Source of the DNA: Microvirga pudoricolor
GTDB lineage: Bacteria; Pseudomonadota; Alphaproteobacteria; Rhizobiales; Beijerinckiaceae
Length of the DNA stretch: 64,000 nucleotides
Direction: 5' to 3'
Assembly (NCBI RefSeq): GCF_016892705.1
Contig: NZ_JAFEMB010000004.1
Location: 62,001-126,000, forward strand
Shown one piece after another: positions 43,401 through 51,819 of this stretch. The notes under the pieces were generated by a model. That model saw nothing but the letters and a program-made list of their open reading frames with translations. It searched no databases and was not told the DNA's origin. A program made the translations under genes and the position numbers. The number at the start of each line of letters is the position of its first letter. Position 1 is the first letter of the stretch.

Positions 43401-43637
43401 ATGTCCAAGCCGCCGGGCCGCACGCGGCCGAGCGATCCGCGCCAAGCCGCCGAAGCGGCCTTCAAGGCCGTGACCGCGAAGCCCCTGGAGGCTCCGCCCA
43501 AGCGGGCGTCCGTTCCGAATGCCAAGGAGACGGTTTCTCTCCGGATCGACCGGGACGTGCTCGATCACTTCCAGGAGGATGGCCCCGGCTGGCAGGAGCG
43601 GATCAACGACGCCTTGCGCAAAGCAGCCGGAAAATAA
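43401..43637 (+). CDS. BrnA-like antitoxin family protein
   Basis: This 78-residue protein has a C-terminal ribbon-helix-helix-like segment (VSLRIDRDVLDHFQEDGPGW, then QERINDALRKAAGK) matching the BrnA antitoxin family; the N-terminal half is a disordered proline-rich arm. BrnA normally neutralises the BrnT toxin and autoregulates the operon. No BrnT-like gene lies on either side, so this is an orphan that may act as a plain DNA-binding regulator. GGGAG lies 8 bases upstream of the ATG. Confidence 0.75.
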   Translation: MSKPPGRTRPSDPRQAAEAAFKAVTAKPLEAPPKRASVPNAKETVSLRIDRDVLDHFQEDGPGWQERINDALRKAAGK

Positions 43638-43673
43638 GCCACGGACATCTGATTGGCGTCCGGCCGGAGACCA

Positions 43674-44096
43674 TCAATCGTCGGAGGACGAGGGGTCGAC
43701 CTGCTGGAGGATGGACCCGACAGGCACCCATCCGGTGCATTGCCGGCTGGTGGGGACGAGGTAGATCCGTCCGTCCTCAACCTCCTCGACGCGGCACGCA
43801 TAAGCTCGCCGGTCGCCCGGAGGGCGATAGATCACCGTCATTCCGATCTCGAAATCGGTGCCATCTGGAACCGGGTTCGCTGCAGCCGCAGGAACAGGAT
43901 GCCGCGCGGCCTGAGCGTGCTGATCCCCGCTGCGGGCGCGATAGCGGTCCAGGGCCGTGATGGCGATCCGCGCCCGATCCCTGTAGCGGTCCGACAGGAC
44001 GCGAATGAGCGATCCATCCTCTCGCCCCGGATACCACGAAGTGCCGCCGATCTTGGCCAGCTCCTCGGCAACAATCTCGATTTCATCGTCAGTCAT
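43674..44096 (-). CDS. Hypothetical protein with a small C-terminal beta-rich domain
   Basis: This 140-residue protein starts MTDDEIEIVAEELAKIGGTS and has two parts: an acidic N-terminal helix pair (about 1-60; SLIRVLSDRYRDRARIAIT) and a C-terminal region (IGMTVIYRPPGDRRAYACRV) resembling a small beta barrel. I do not recognise a family. The ATG at 44096 has GGAG 8 bases upstream; an ATG at 44102 is too close to it, and a further ATG at 44162 lacks support. It converges with the BrnA-like gene, 36 bases between stops. Confidence 0.6.
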   Translation of the reverse strand: MTDDEIEIVAEELAKIGGTSWYPGREDGSLIRVLSDRYRDRARIAITALDRYRARSGDQHAQAARHPVPAAAANPVPDGTDFEIGMTVIYRPPGDRRAYACRVEEVEDGRIYLVPTSRQCTGWVPVGSILQQVDPSSSDD

Positions 44097-44381
44097 GGGC
44101 ATTCTCCGGCCGGGGAAGCGGGTCGGCTGCCAGTCCCCAACACGATGACATTTGTTATTCAATCATGGACTGTGAAGGGGGCGCAATCCTATCCCGAAGA
44201 GTCGTTATCCATGGCGCAAAGGCCTTAATGACAAAGGGATATGCTCCTTTGGAATCAAGGCTTTTTCTCTCCGGACGAACAGGGACCGCAGCTTGGCCGG
44301 GAACGAAGGGCGCGCGGACCCGTTGGCCTTCGAGACAAAGGGGCGAAAGCCGCTTTCGTGTTTCCATGGTCTGGAGGATGC

Positions 44382-44810
44382 ATGCCCACGAACCTTCCTC
44401 AGGAAAGCCGAATCCGCCCCACCGGGTCCATGGAGCTGGATCCCAGCGGCGAAGGTGTCGCCGTCGACGAGACCCGGCGCATGATCGCGTCCAACAAGGT
44501 CGAAGGCACGGCCGTCTTCAATGGCCAGGGCGAGGCGTTGGGATCGGTCTACAATTTCATGGTCGACAAGTTTACGGGACAGGTCGGCTACGTCGTCATG
44601 TCCTTCGGGGGATTCCTCGGCATCGGAGAGCGCTACCATCCCCTGCCATGGAAGGCGCTGACCTACGACACCACCCTCGGGGGCTATCGGATCGACCTCG
44701 ACCGGGACAGGCTGGAGGAGGCGCCGAACTACGGGCCCGACGACGATCCTTTCGCGGATCCGGATTACGGGCGCCGCCTCGACGACTATTACGGCCCGGC
44801 CCGGATCTGA
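44382..44810 (+). CDS. Cytoplasmic PRC-barrel protein
   Basis: This 142-residue protein carries a PRC-barrel domain (ASNKVEGTAVFNGQGEALGS, MVDKFTGQVGYVVMSFGGFL) and an acidic C-terminus (DDDPFADPDYGRRLDDYYG). No signal peptide is visible, so it is cytoplasmic. The start at 44382 has GGAGG six bases upstream; the frame extends to 44241 with no such site. It shares the GGFLG(I/V)GER core with the periplasmic protein at 42792. Function unknown. Confidence 0.8.
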   Translation: MPTNLPQESRIRPTGSMELDPSGEGVAVDETRRMIASNKVEGTAVFNGQGEALGSVYNFMVDKFTGQVGYVVMSFGGFLGIGERYHPLPWKALTYDTTLGGYRIDLDRDRLEEAPNYGPDDDPFADPDYGRRLDDYYGPARI

Positions 44811-44892
44811 GGATGTGGAGGGCAGGGGGCTGGGCGTTGCCGCTGAGGCACCATTTGGTTAACGTCCCGCCCAAACAGACGGGAGAGAGTCG

Positions 44893-46314
44893 TTGCCTCG
44901 GCTGGTAGTTGTTTCAAATCGCGTCGCCGTTCCGGACACGTCCGGCAAGAGCGCGGCGGGTGGCCTCGCCGTTGCCCTTAAGGAGGCGTTCCAGTCGAAC
45001 CGTGGGCTCTGGTTCGGCTGGAGTGGAAAGGTCTCGGCCCACCCGTCGGCCACCCCAAGGATCACCGACCGTGGCCGCGTCCAATACGCCCTGATGGACC
45101 TCTCCTCCATCGACCGGCAGGAATACTATAATGGGTTCGCGAACCGGGCCCTCTGGCCCACGATGCACTATCGGATCGGCCTGTCGGAATTCTCGCGGGC
45201 CGATTATGCGGGCTACCTCCGGGTGAACCGGACCTTCGCAAATGCGCTCGCTCACATGGTCGAACCCGACGACCTCATCTGGGTCCACGATTATCACCTC
45301 ATCCCGTTGGCGTCCGAACTGAGGGCCTTGGGGGTGCGCAATTCCATCGGCTACTTCCACCACATTCCCTGGCCCGCCCCGGAGGTTCTGGGCACGCTTC
45401 CCGGCAGCCTCGAACTCTTGCGCACGATCGCGGAGTACAACCTCGTCGGCGTTCAGACCGATCGCGACGCGGACAACCTGCGTCGCGGTCTCATCCAAGA
45501 GGCTGGCGCCTCGCCAATCGGCCCCGATCGGGTCGGCCTCGGCAAGCTGCGCACCCGCGTCAAAAGCTTTCCCATTGGAATCGACGTCAACGGATTCCAG
45601 CAGGCCGCCCGGCGTCCAGGCTCGAACCGGTTGCTCACGCAGACGGCGGCGGGCTTGGGCTCGCGCAAGCTGATCATCGGAGTGGACCGACTGGATTATT
45701 CGAAGGGCATCCCGGAGCGCATGGAATCGTTCGAACGCTTCCTGATCGGCAATCCGGATTATCGCGGGCGCGTCACCTACCTGCAGATCGCGCCGACAAG
45801 CCGGAGCGAGGTGCCCGAATACGCCACGATCAGCCGTGCCGTGAACGAGACGCTGGGACGCATCAACGGCTCCCTGGGAGAGCCCGGCTGGGTGCCCATC
45901 CATTACGTGAGCAACAGCTACCCGCGCTCGATCCTGGCGGGCCTCTACCGGCTGGCTCAAGTTGGACTCGTCACGCCCATGCGGGACGGCATGAACCTCG
46001 TCGCGAAGGAGTACGTGGCCGCGCAGAACCCCGACGATCCGGGCGTCCTCGTGCTGTCGAAATTCGCCGGCGCGGCGGAGCAGATGACGGATGCGCTCCT
46101 CGTCAACCCCAATGACCGGTTCGAGGTGGCCGAGGCCATTCGCGAGGCGCTCCAGATGGGTTTGGAGGAGAGGATCCGCCGCTGGGAGGGGCTGATGAGC
46201 GCATTGCGCGCTTCCGACGTGACCCAATGGGCCGCGACCTTCCTGAAGGACCTCAAACGGAGCGGATCCGGCGCGGGAGTAGGGCGCCGGGAGGGTCAGG
46301 AAGCGGCCCAGTAG
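44893..46314 (+). CDS. otsA: Trehalose-6-phosphate synthase OtsA
   Basis: This GT20 glycosyltransferase makes trehalose-6-phosphate from UDP-glucose and glucose-6-phosphate, for osmo- and desiccation protection. The N-terminal RLVVVSNRVAVP, GGLAVALKE, WVHDYHLIP, GVDRLDYSKGIPER and MRDGMNLVAKEY motifs are all present over 473 residues, the normal length. It starts at TTG (44893) after GGGAGAGAG. otsB, the phosphatase, is not adjacent. The next genes downstream are leftward, so the transcript is monocistronic or ends near 46320. Confidence 0.92.
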   Translation: MPRLVVVSNRVAVPDTSGKSAAGGLAVALKEAFQSNRGLWFGWSGKVSAHPSATPRITDRGRVQYALMDLSSIDRQEYYNGFANRALWPTMHYRIGLSEFSRADYAGYLRVNRTFANALAHMVEPDDLIWVHDYHLIPLASELRALGVRNSIGYFHHIPWPAPEVLGTLPGSLELLRTIAEYNLVGVQTDRDADNLRRGLIQEAGASPIGPDRVGLGKLRTRVKSFPIGIDVNGFQQAARRPGSNRLLTQTAAGLGSRKLIIGVDRLDYSKGIPERMESFERFLIGNPDYRGRVTYLQIAPTSRSEVPEYATISRAVNETLGRINGSLGEPGWVPIHYVSNSYPRSILAGLYRLAQVGLVTPMRDGMNLVAKEYVAAQNPDDPGVLVLSKFAGAAEQMTDALLVNPNDRFEVAEAIREALQMGLEERIRRWEGLMSALRASDVTQWAATFLKDLKRSGSGAGVGRREGQEAAQ

Positions 46315-46339
46315 GGATGCCGCCCTGGGCAGGTGCCGC

Positions 46340-47626
46340 TCATGAGCGGCGGTTCAGCACCAGGTAGGCGGCAGCCGTCCACGAGAACGTATCGCCACCG
46401 AGACCCTCGCCCGTGGTGGGATCGAAGTACTCGCAGAAGCCGGCGCGCTCCATCGCCTGGACGGTTCCGCGCTCGACGCGGCGGGCCGTGTCGTTCAGGC
46501 CGTTATGGCGAAGTCCGTCCGCGATCAGCCAATTGATGACGGCCCAGACCGGCCCGCGCCAGTAGCGCCTGGGCTCGAAAGCCGGGGCTGACGGCATCGT
46601 GGACGGAACGCCCACCGCCATGCCCTCGCACCAGTGTGCGATCTCCGCGTCGACGGCCTTGCGCTGGGATTGATCGAGCATCACGGCAATCAGCGGGATG
46701 AAGCCCGCCTGGGTCGGCGCCGCGATATCCTCGCCGGACACGAGGTCGCGGGAGACGAAGCGGCTCAGGTCATCGCGCCAGCGGCCCGCGAGACCCTTCT
46801 CCAGCGTCTCGGCCATGGACGTCAGCTCGGTGGTCTCGTCTGGGAGATCGAGCCTTCGGGCCAGATCGATCAGGTCCCGCGTCGAGCGCGCCAGGATGGC
46901 GGTCATCTGCACTTCGGCGACTTTGAACGGCGCCGCCTTCCACTGCTTCGCCGGATCCCATCCGCAATCCCGGTACACGTCGACGAGGTGGATGAAGCGC
47001 TGGTAGTCGACATCGCGGGGCCGCATGGATGGGTCCACATGGCCCGTATCCTTGCGCCGGATCGCGGTGGTGGTCGTCGTCGGCACACGCGCCAGGGCCT
47101 CGTCCCAAGCCGGGGAATTGTCGCTGCCGCTCTCCCAGGGGTGCAGGATCGCCACCAGTCCGGTCCCTTCGGGATCCCGCGCCGCCAGCCACCAGCGATG
47201 GGAGCGGAGCGCGTTGCGGAAGAGCTTGCGCGTCCGCTCCGCGGCGCCGGCATCGCCTGCCGCGACGGCGGCTTCGTGCACATGGCGCAGGGCCATGCCG
47301 AAGACGGGCGGCTGCGTGATGCCCGAGGTCGGGATACGGTGCCGGGTGCCCCACACGTCCGGGCCGGGAAAGTAGGTGTCGCTCGGCGCGTGGAAAACGA
47401 TGTGCGGGATCATCCCGTCGTCCCATTGTCCCTCCGCGAGCCGCTCCAGCTCACGGTAGGCGCGGTCGACGTCGAACGTCGCAAAGCCCATGGCCACGAA
47501 GGCCGAATCCCAGTTCCACTGGAACGGGTAGAGCCGTTCGGTGGGCACGGTGTAGCCGCCGCGATCGTTGCGGGCCAGGATCGCGCGGGCGGCCTTCGCC
47601 ATGTCGGGGCGTGTCATGTCGTTCAT
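46340..47626 (-). CDS. GH63-like (MGH1) glycoside hydrolase, possible glucosylglycerate/mannosylglycerate hydrolase
   Basis: This 428-residue cytoplasmic (alpha/alpha)6-barrel glycoside hydrolase resembles bacterial GH63 enzymes acting on glucosylglycerate or mannosylglycerate (YPFQWNWDSAFVAMGF, PFKVAEVQMTA, RYWRGPVWAVINWL). It is the last gene of a LacI-regulated ABC-transporter operon; its start overlaps the ATPase stop by 4 bases (ATGA), so it probably hydrolyses the imported sugar. Substrate assignment is inference from family and context; trehalose, glucosylglycerol or related osmolytes are alternatives. It is distantly related to the protein at 4062. Confidence 0.75.
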   Translation of the reverse strand: MNDMTRPDMAKAARAILARNDRGGYTVPTERLYPFQWNWDSAFVAMGFATFDVDRAYRELERLAEGQWDDGMIPHIVFHAPSDTYFPGPDVWGTRHRIPTSGITQPPVFGMALRHVHEAAVAAGDAGAAERTRKLFRNALRSHRWWLAARDPEGTGLVAILHPWESGSDNSPAWDEALARVPTTTTTAIRRKDTGHVDPSMRPRDVDYQRFIHLVDVYRDCGWDPAKQWKAAPFKVAEVQMTAILARSTRDLIDLARRLDLPDETTELTSMAETLEKGLAGRWRDDLSRFVSRDLVSGEDIAAPTQAGFIPLIAVMLDQSQRKAVDAEIAHWCEGMAVGVPSTMPSAPAFEPRRYWRGPVWAVINWLIADGLRHNGLNDTARRVERGTVQAMERAGFCEYFDPTTGEGLGGDTFSWTAAAYLVLNRRS

Positions 47627-48687
47627 CGGGTGGAGTCCTGTGGGCGCGCCAGGGCGCGACCGGTTGAGGTGTCGATCCAGGTGAGGCGGGAGGGATCGAC
47701 GGTGAGTCCGACGCGCTCGCCCGCACGGACGGTCGCGGTCGGCGGTGCCACGATGCGGGCCGCCTGTCCTTCGATGGAGCCAGTGAGCAGCAGGTGCGAG
47801 CCCATGGGCTCGACCACCCGCACGTCGAAGGGGAGGCCGCTGCCGTCGCCGGACAGATGCGCGTCCTCGCCGCGCAGGCCCAGGTCGAGATCGAGCCCTC
47901 CAGCGGGCGCCACGAAGCTTACGGGGCCGATCCGCACCGTTCCGCTTTCAGCCTTCACCTTGATGAAGTTCATGGGCGGGTTGCCGATGAAGCCGCCGAC
48001 GAAGCGGGTGGTGGGGGCTGCGTAGACGCTGAGCGGCGTGTCGATCTGGTCGATCTTGCCGCCATACATGACGGCGATGCGGTCGGCGAGGCCCATGGCC
48101 TCGGTCTGGTCGTGGGTGACATAGATCGTGGTCGTTCCCGCCTCGCGCAGGACCGCCTTCAGCTCGGTGCGCATTTCCAGGCGCAGGAGCGCGTCCAGGT
48201 TGGAGAGCGGTTCGTCCATCAGGAGCACGGCGGGCTGAACGGCGAGCGCCCTCGCGACGGCCACGCGCTGGCGCTGCCCGCCCGAAAGCTTCGCCGGATA
48301 GCGATCGAGATAGGGCTCGATGTGCAAAAGCGCCGCCGCGCGCTCCACCTGGCGCTTGACCTCCGCGTCCGGGACCTTCTTCATCCGCAGCCCGAACGCG
48401 ACGTTCTCGAACACAGTCATGTGCGGGAACACGGCATAGTTCTGGAACACCATCGCGAGACCGCGCTCGCGGGGGGAGAGCGCGCTGACGTCCCGACCTC
48501 CGATGACGATGCGGCCCGAACTCTGGGTCTCGAGCCCCGCGATGATGCGCAGGAGCGTGGTCTTGCCGCATCCGGAGGGTCCCAGGAGTGCGACGAACTC
48601 CCCGTCTCCGACGTTCAGCGATACCTCCTGCAAGGCGTGGAAGTCGCCGAAATGCTTGCTGACCCGGTCGATGACGATATCGGCCAT
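47623..48687 (-). CDS. Sugar ABC transporter ATP-binding protein (MalK/UgpC type)
   Basis: This 354-residue CUT1-type ATPase has Walker A GPSGCGKTT, signature [15 protein letters not shown], Walker B LLMDEPLSNLDA and the switch His in VTHDQTEAMGLADR; a C-terminal TOBE-like regulatory domain follows from about 240. It powers sugar import with the two permeases upstream. It is coupled to the hydrolase gene downstream and lies 12 bases after the second permease. Confidence 0.9.
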   Translation of the reverse strand: MADIVIDRVSKHFGDFHALQEVSLNVGDGEFVALLGPSGCGKTTLLRIIAGLETQSSGRIVIGGRDVSALSPRERGLAMVFQNYAVFPHMTVFENVAFGLRMKKVPDAEVKRQVERAAALLHIEPYLDRYPAKLSGGQRQRVAVARALAVQPAVLLMDEPLSNLDALLRLEMRTELKAVLREAGTTTIYVTHDQTEAMGLADRIAVMYGGKIDQIDTPLSVYAAPTTRFVGGFIGNPPMNFIKVKAESGTVRIGPVSFVAPAGGLDLDLGLRGEDAHLSGDGSGLPFDVRVVEPMGSHLLLTGSIEGQAARIVAPPTATVRAGERVGLTVDPSRLTWIDTSTGRALARPQDSTR

Positions 48688-48699
48688 GGGAGCCTCCGT

Positions 48700-49554
48700 T
48701 TACTTGCTCGCGATGCCCCACACGGCGAACAGGTATCGCCTGACCGCGAAGATGAAGAGCACCGATGGAATGATGAGGATGAAGCCGCCCGCGAACCGGT
48801 AGTGCAGAGGGCTCTCGGACAGGACCTTGAGAAGGTAGGCCGTGAGCGTGCGTTCGCGAACGGTCAGGATCGAGGCCGCGAAAACCTCGTTCCAGGAGAT
48901 CACGAAGGCAAAGATCGCGGTGGCGGCAAGCCCTGGAAGCGCCAGCGGCATCACGACCCTTAGAAAAGCTTGGAATCGGGTGCAGCCGAACACCCAGGCT
49001 GCCTCCTCGTACTCCCGCGGGATCCCCATGAACAGGCTCTGGGTCACGAGAACCGCGAAGGGCAGGGCCAGGACCGTGTGAATCAGCGACACTCCGAACG
49101 CCGTGTCGTAGAGGCCGAGCCGGATGAAGGAGACGGTCAGCGGAAGGGCCAGGATAGCAAGCGGAAAGGCGCGGGTGAGCAGCACCAGCAAGCGAAAGGC
49201 CGTCTGTCCCTTGAACGAGTAGCGTGCGAGCGCGTAGCCCGCCGGCGCTCCGAGCAGCACCGAGAACAGGACCGTGAAGCCTGCGGCGATGAACGAGTTC
49301 ATCAGTGCGCCGAACACACCTTCGATGTTCAGGAACTGCAGCATCGAGGCCGCCGACAGGTCGGAGGGCCAGATCGATTTCGGCCAGCGGAACACTCCGA
49401 GACGTCCGCCGAAGGCGCCGAGCGCCACGAAATAGATCGGGAGCAGCACCCAGGCGAGGACGGCGATGATGCCGGTCCAGAGCAGCAGGCGGCGCGCGCC
49501 CGGAACGGAGATGCCGGACGGTTTCACGATGGGCGTTGCGGTGACGCTCGTCAT
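48700..49554 (-). CDS. Carbohydrate ABC transporter permease (MalG type)
   Basis: This 284-residue inner-membrane permease has six predicted membrane helices and the cytoplasmic EAA motif (EYEEAAWVFGCTRFQAFLRV), where the ATPase docks. It belongs to the MalG half of CUT1 transporters. It overlaps the upstream permease by 4 bases. Confidence 0.9.
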   Translation of the reverse strand: MTSVTATPIVKPSGISVPGARRLLLWTGIIAVLAWVLLPIYFVALGAFGGRLGVFRWPKSIWPSDLSAASMLQFLNIEGVFGALMNSFIAAGFTVLFSVLLGAPAGYALARYSFKGQTAFRLLVLLTRAFPLAILALPLTVSFIRLGLYDTAFGVSLIHTVLALPFAVLVTQSLFMGIPREYEEAAWVFGCTRFQAFLRVVMPLALPGLAATAIFAFVISWNEVFAASILTVRERTLTAYLLKVLSESPLHYRFAGGFILIIPSVLFIFAVRRYLFAVWGIASK

Positions 49555-50402
49555 GGCAGCTGCTCCGGGCGGACGCGCAGGACGCGCAGGTAAAACACCG
49601 TCGCGGCGATCGAAATCGCCATGATGAGGACGGCGTAGGCGGCCGCGACGCCATAGTTCTGGTTGATGTTCTGCCAGTTATAGGCCTCGCCCGCGAGCAC
49701 GGGGAAGTTCGTGCCGCCGAGCGCGTAGACGACGGCGAAGACCTCGAAGGCCAGAACGGTGCGCAGGATCAGGGCCGATTGCAGGCTGGGCTTGAGCAGC
49801 GGCAGCGTGATCTTGCAAAAGCGCGTCCAGGGCTTGGCGCCGAAGATCTCCGCCGCCTCGGAGAATTCCTTGGGGATCAGCTGAAGACCCGCGATGACGA
49901 TGACGAGCACGATGGCGGTGGCGCGCCAGACTTCGGCCAGCACGATGCCGATGAACAGCGTGACGGGCGTCTCCTGCGACAGCCATCCGGTCTGGCCCTG
50001 GATCAGCCCCAGACCGTAAAGAGCGGAGTTGAGATAGCCGGAATTCTGAAGGATCGCGAGCCAGGCCAAGCCTGCCGCCAGATCCGAGATGCCAAGCGGA
50101 ATGGTGAAAACCCACAGGATGAGATCGCGGCCTTTTCCGACCTTCGAGATCATCAGCGCCATGCCGATGGCCAAGGCGACCTGGAGCGGCACCACCACGA
50201 GGGTCAGCATGAAGGTGTTGCGGATCGCGACCGAGAAGTTCAAGTCGCCCGCCATGCGCGCATAGTTGCCGAGCAACGTTCCGTCGTCGGACGAGAAGGA
50301 CAGCCAGATCGTCTGCACGAGCGGCACGATGAAGAGCGCGCCGAGGAACACGACCGATGGCGCGATCAGGGCGTAGGGGATCCAGTTGGCACGCGTTGGC
50401 AT
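49551..50402 (-). CDS. Carbohydrate ABC transporter permease (MalF type)
   Basis: This 283-residue six-helix permease is the MalF half of a CUT1 transporter, with the EAA motif in EFSEAAEIFGAKPWTRFCKI. The start at 50402 follows GGAGCGG, and the gene lies 69 bases downstream of the binding-protein gene. Confidence 0.9.
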   Translation of the reverse strand: MPTRANWIPYALIAPSVVFLGALFIVPLVQTIWLSFSSDDGTLLGNYARMAGDLNFSVAIRNTFMLTLVVVPLQVALAIGMALMISKVGKGRDLILWVFTIPLGISDLAAGLAWLAILQNSGYLNSALYGLGLIQGQTGWLSQETPVTLFIGIVLAEVWRATAIVLVIVIAGLQLIPKEFSEAAEIFGAKPWTRFCKITLPLLKPSLQSALILRTVLAFEVFAVVYALGGTNFPVLAGEAYNWQNINQNYGVAAAYAVLIMAISIAATVFYLRVLRVRPEQLP

Positions 50403-50471
50403 GGCCGCTCCGGCAGGATGGACGGGAGGTCTCCCGGATCAACGCGAGCGATCCGGGAGGCAGGTCTCGGA

Positions 50472-51752
50472 TCAGTTGACGGGGCAGGCGCCCTGGCTCG
50501 CCTTGTCGGGCGACCAGCAGGGAGCGTTGGTCTGCTTCATCAGGCCGTCGAGCACTTTGGCCTGGTCCTCCAACACGGTCTTCACCGGCTCGTTGCGCAG
50601 CACGATGCGCTGGAAGGTGTCGTTATAGACCTTGTTGAACTCGCCGCCCTTCGCGCCGAGCCCGACGGGCAGCAGTGACACGACGGCGTCCTTGGCCCCT
50701 TGCGTCGCCGCAACGGCGTTGGCCAGCAGCTTCACGCCGGGTCGCAGGTTGGTGGGCAGTTCGGCCTTCACGACAGGGAAGAAACCCACTTCGGCCGCGG
50801 TCTGTACCTGAACCTCGGGCTTCGTGAGATGCTCGATGACAGCGACGGCGCCCGCCCGGTTCGGCGCGTCCTTCGGGATCGCGAGCCCGGCGACGACGGG
50901 CATGTAGCCGCGCCCCTTCGGGCCGGCCGGAGCCGGGAACGTCACGAACTGGTCGGGCTGGGCATCGAGCGCATCCTTCACGCGCGCCACGTGGTCCCAC
51001 GCGACCCACACTTCACCGGCGAGCAACGGCTCGTTCATGAAGTTGTAGTTGGTGGAGTTGGGATTGCTCACGGCCCACAGGGCCTTCATGGTCTCCCAGC
51101 CCTTCTCGGCATCAGCCGACTTGAACGGCGTCACGACGCCGCCCGTGAAGGAGGGGTAGAAGTAGCCCTGAAAAAAGCGCGGCAGCAGGCCCGTCGGACC
51201 CGCCGGGAAGCCGAGACGGCGTTGGCCCGTCTTCTCGGCGATGGTCTTGCCCCATTGCAGGAGCTGGTCGTAGGTTAGGGCATTGACGTCCGCGCCCTGC
51301 GGCAGGAAGGGCAGGGCCTGCTTGTTGGCCACCATGATGTAGGTGGCCTGCATCCATGGAATGTATTGCTGCTTGTCCGTGCCGAGCTTGCCGAGGGTCA
51401 TGAGGTTCTCGGGGATGCCGAGGCTCGCGACCTTGGCGGCCAGGTCGTCGACAGGCTGAAGATCGTCCGGCACATGGGGTTGCAATTCGCCATGAAGCGC
51501 GCCGACGACGCTCACCGTACGCTTGCCGGCCTGCGTCTCCGCTTTCATGCGTACCGCGAAGGCCGGCGGCTCGTCCACCACGTAGGTCACCTTGCCGGCG
51601 ATGCCCTTCAGGAGCACGTCGCGCACCTTGGTGGCCTCCTCGATCGGGCGAAGCTGGGTCGAGTAGAAGACCGTCTCCTGGGCCCTGGCGGCGGAGAGCC
51701 CGCCGATCATGGCGACGGCGATCGCGGCCGTCCTGAGCATGTCCTGTTTCAT
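50472..51752 (-). CDS. Sugar ABC transporter substrate-binding protein
   Basis: This 426-residue extracellular solute-binding protein (family 1) has a signal peptide MKQDMLRTAAIAVAMIGGLS cut near AARAQE. I chose the ATG at 51752, which has GGAGG seven bases upstream and starts the signal peptide; an in-frame ATG at 51782 has no such site. Two cysteines near the C-terminus (CWSPDKASQGAC) could form a disulfide. It captures the substrate for the two permeases. The substrate is unknown, likely a disaccharide-type osmolyte given the downstream hydrolase. Confidence 0.87.
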   Translation of the reverse strand: MKQDMLRTAAIAVAMIGGLSAARAQETVFYSTQLRPIEEATKVRDVLLKGIAGKVTYVVDEPPAFAVRMKAETQAGKRTVSVVGALHGELQPHVPDDLQPVDDLAAKVASLGIPENLMTLGKLGTDKQQYIPWMQATYIMVANKQALPFLPQGADVNALTYDQLLQWGKTIAEKTGQRRLGFPAGPTGLLPRFFQGYFYPSFTGGVVTPFKSADAEKGWETMKALWAVSNPNSTNYNFMNEPLLAGEVWVAWDHVARVKDALDAQPDQFVTFPAPAGPKGRGYMPVVAGLAIPKDAPNRAGAVAVIEHLTKPEVQVQTAAEVGFFPVVKAELPTNLRPGVKLLANAVAATQGAKDAVVSLLPVGLGAKGGEFNKVYNDTFQRIVLRNEPVKTVLEDQAKVLDGLMKQTNAPCWSPDKASQGACPVN

Positions 51753-51819
51753 CGCATTACCTCCGGCGCTCCTTATCGTCACCCGCCCGGCCCGGATCGC
51801 TTGGCCGAACGGTCTCCCG

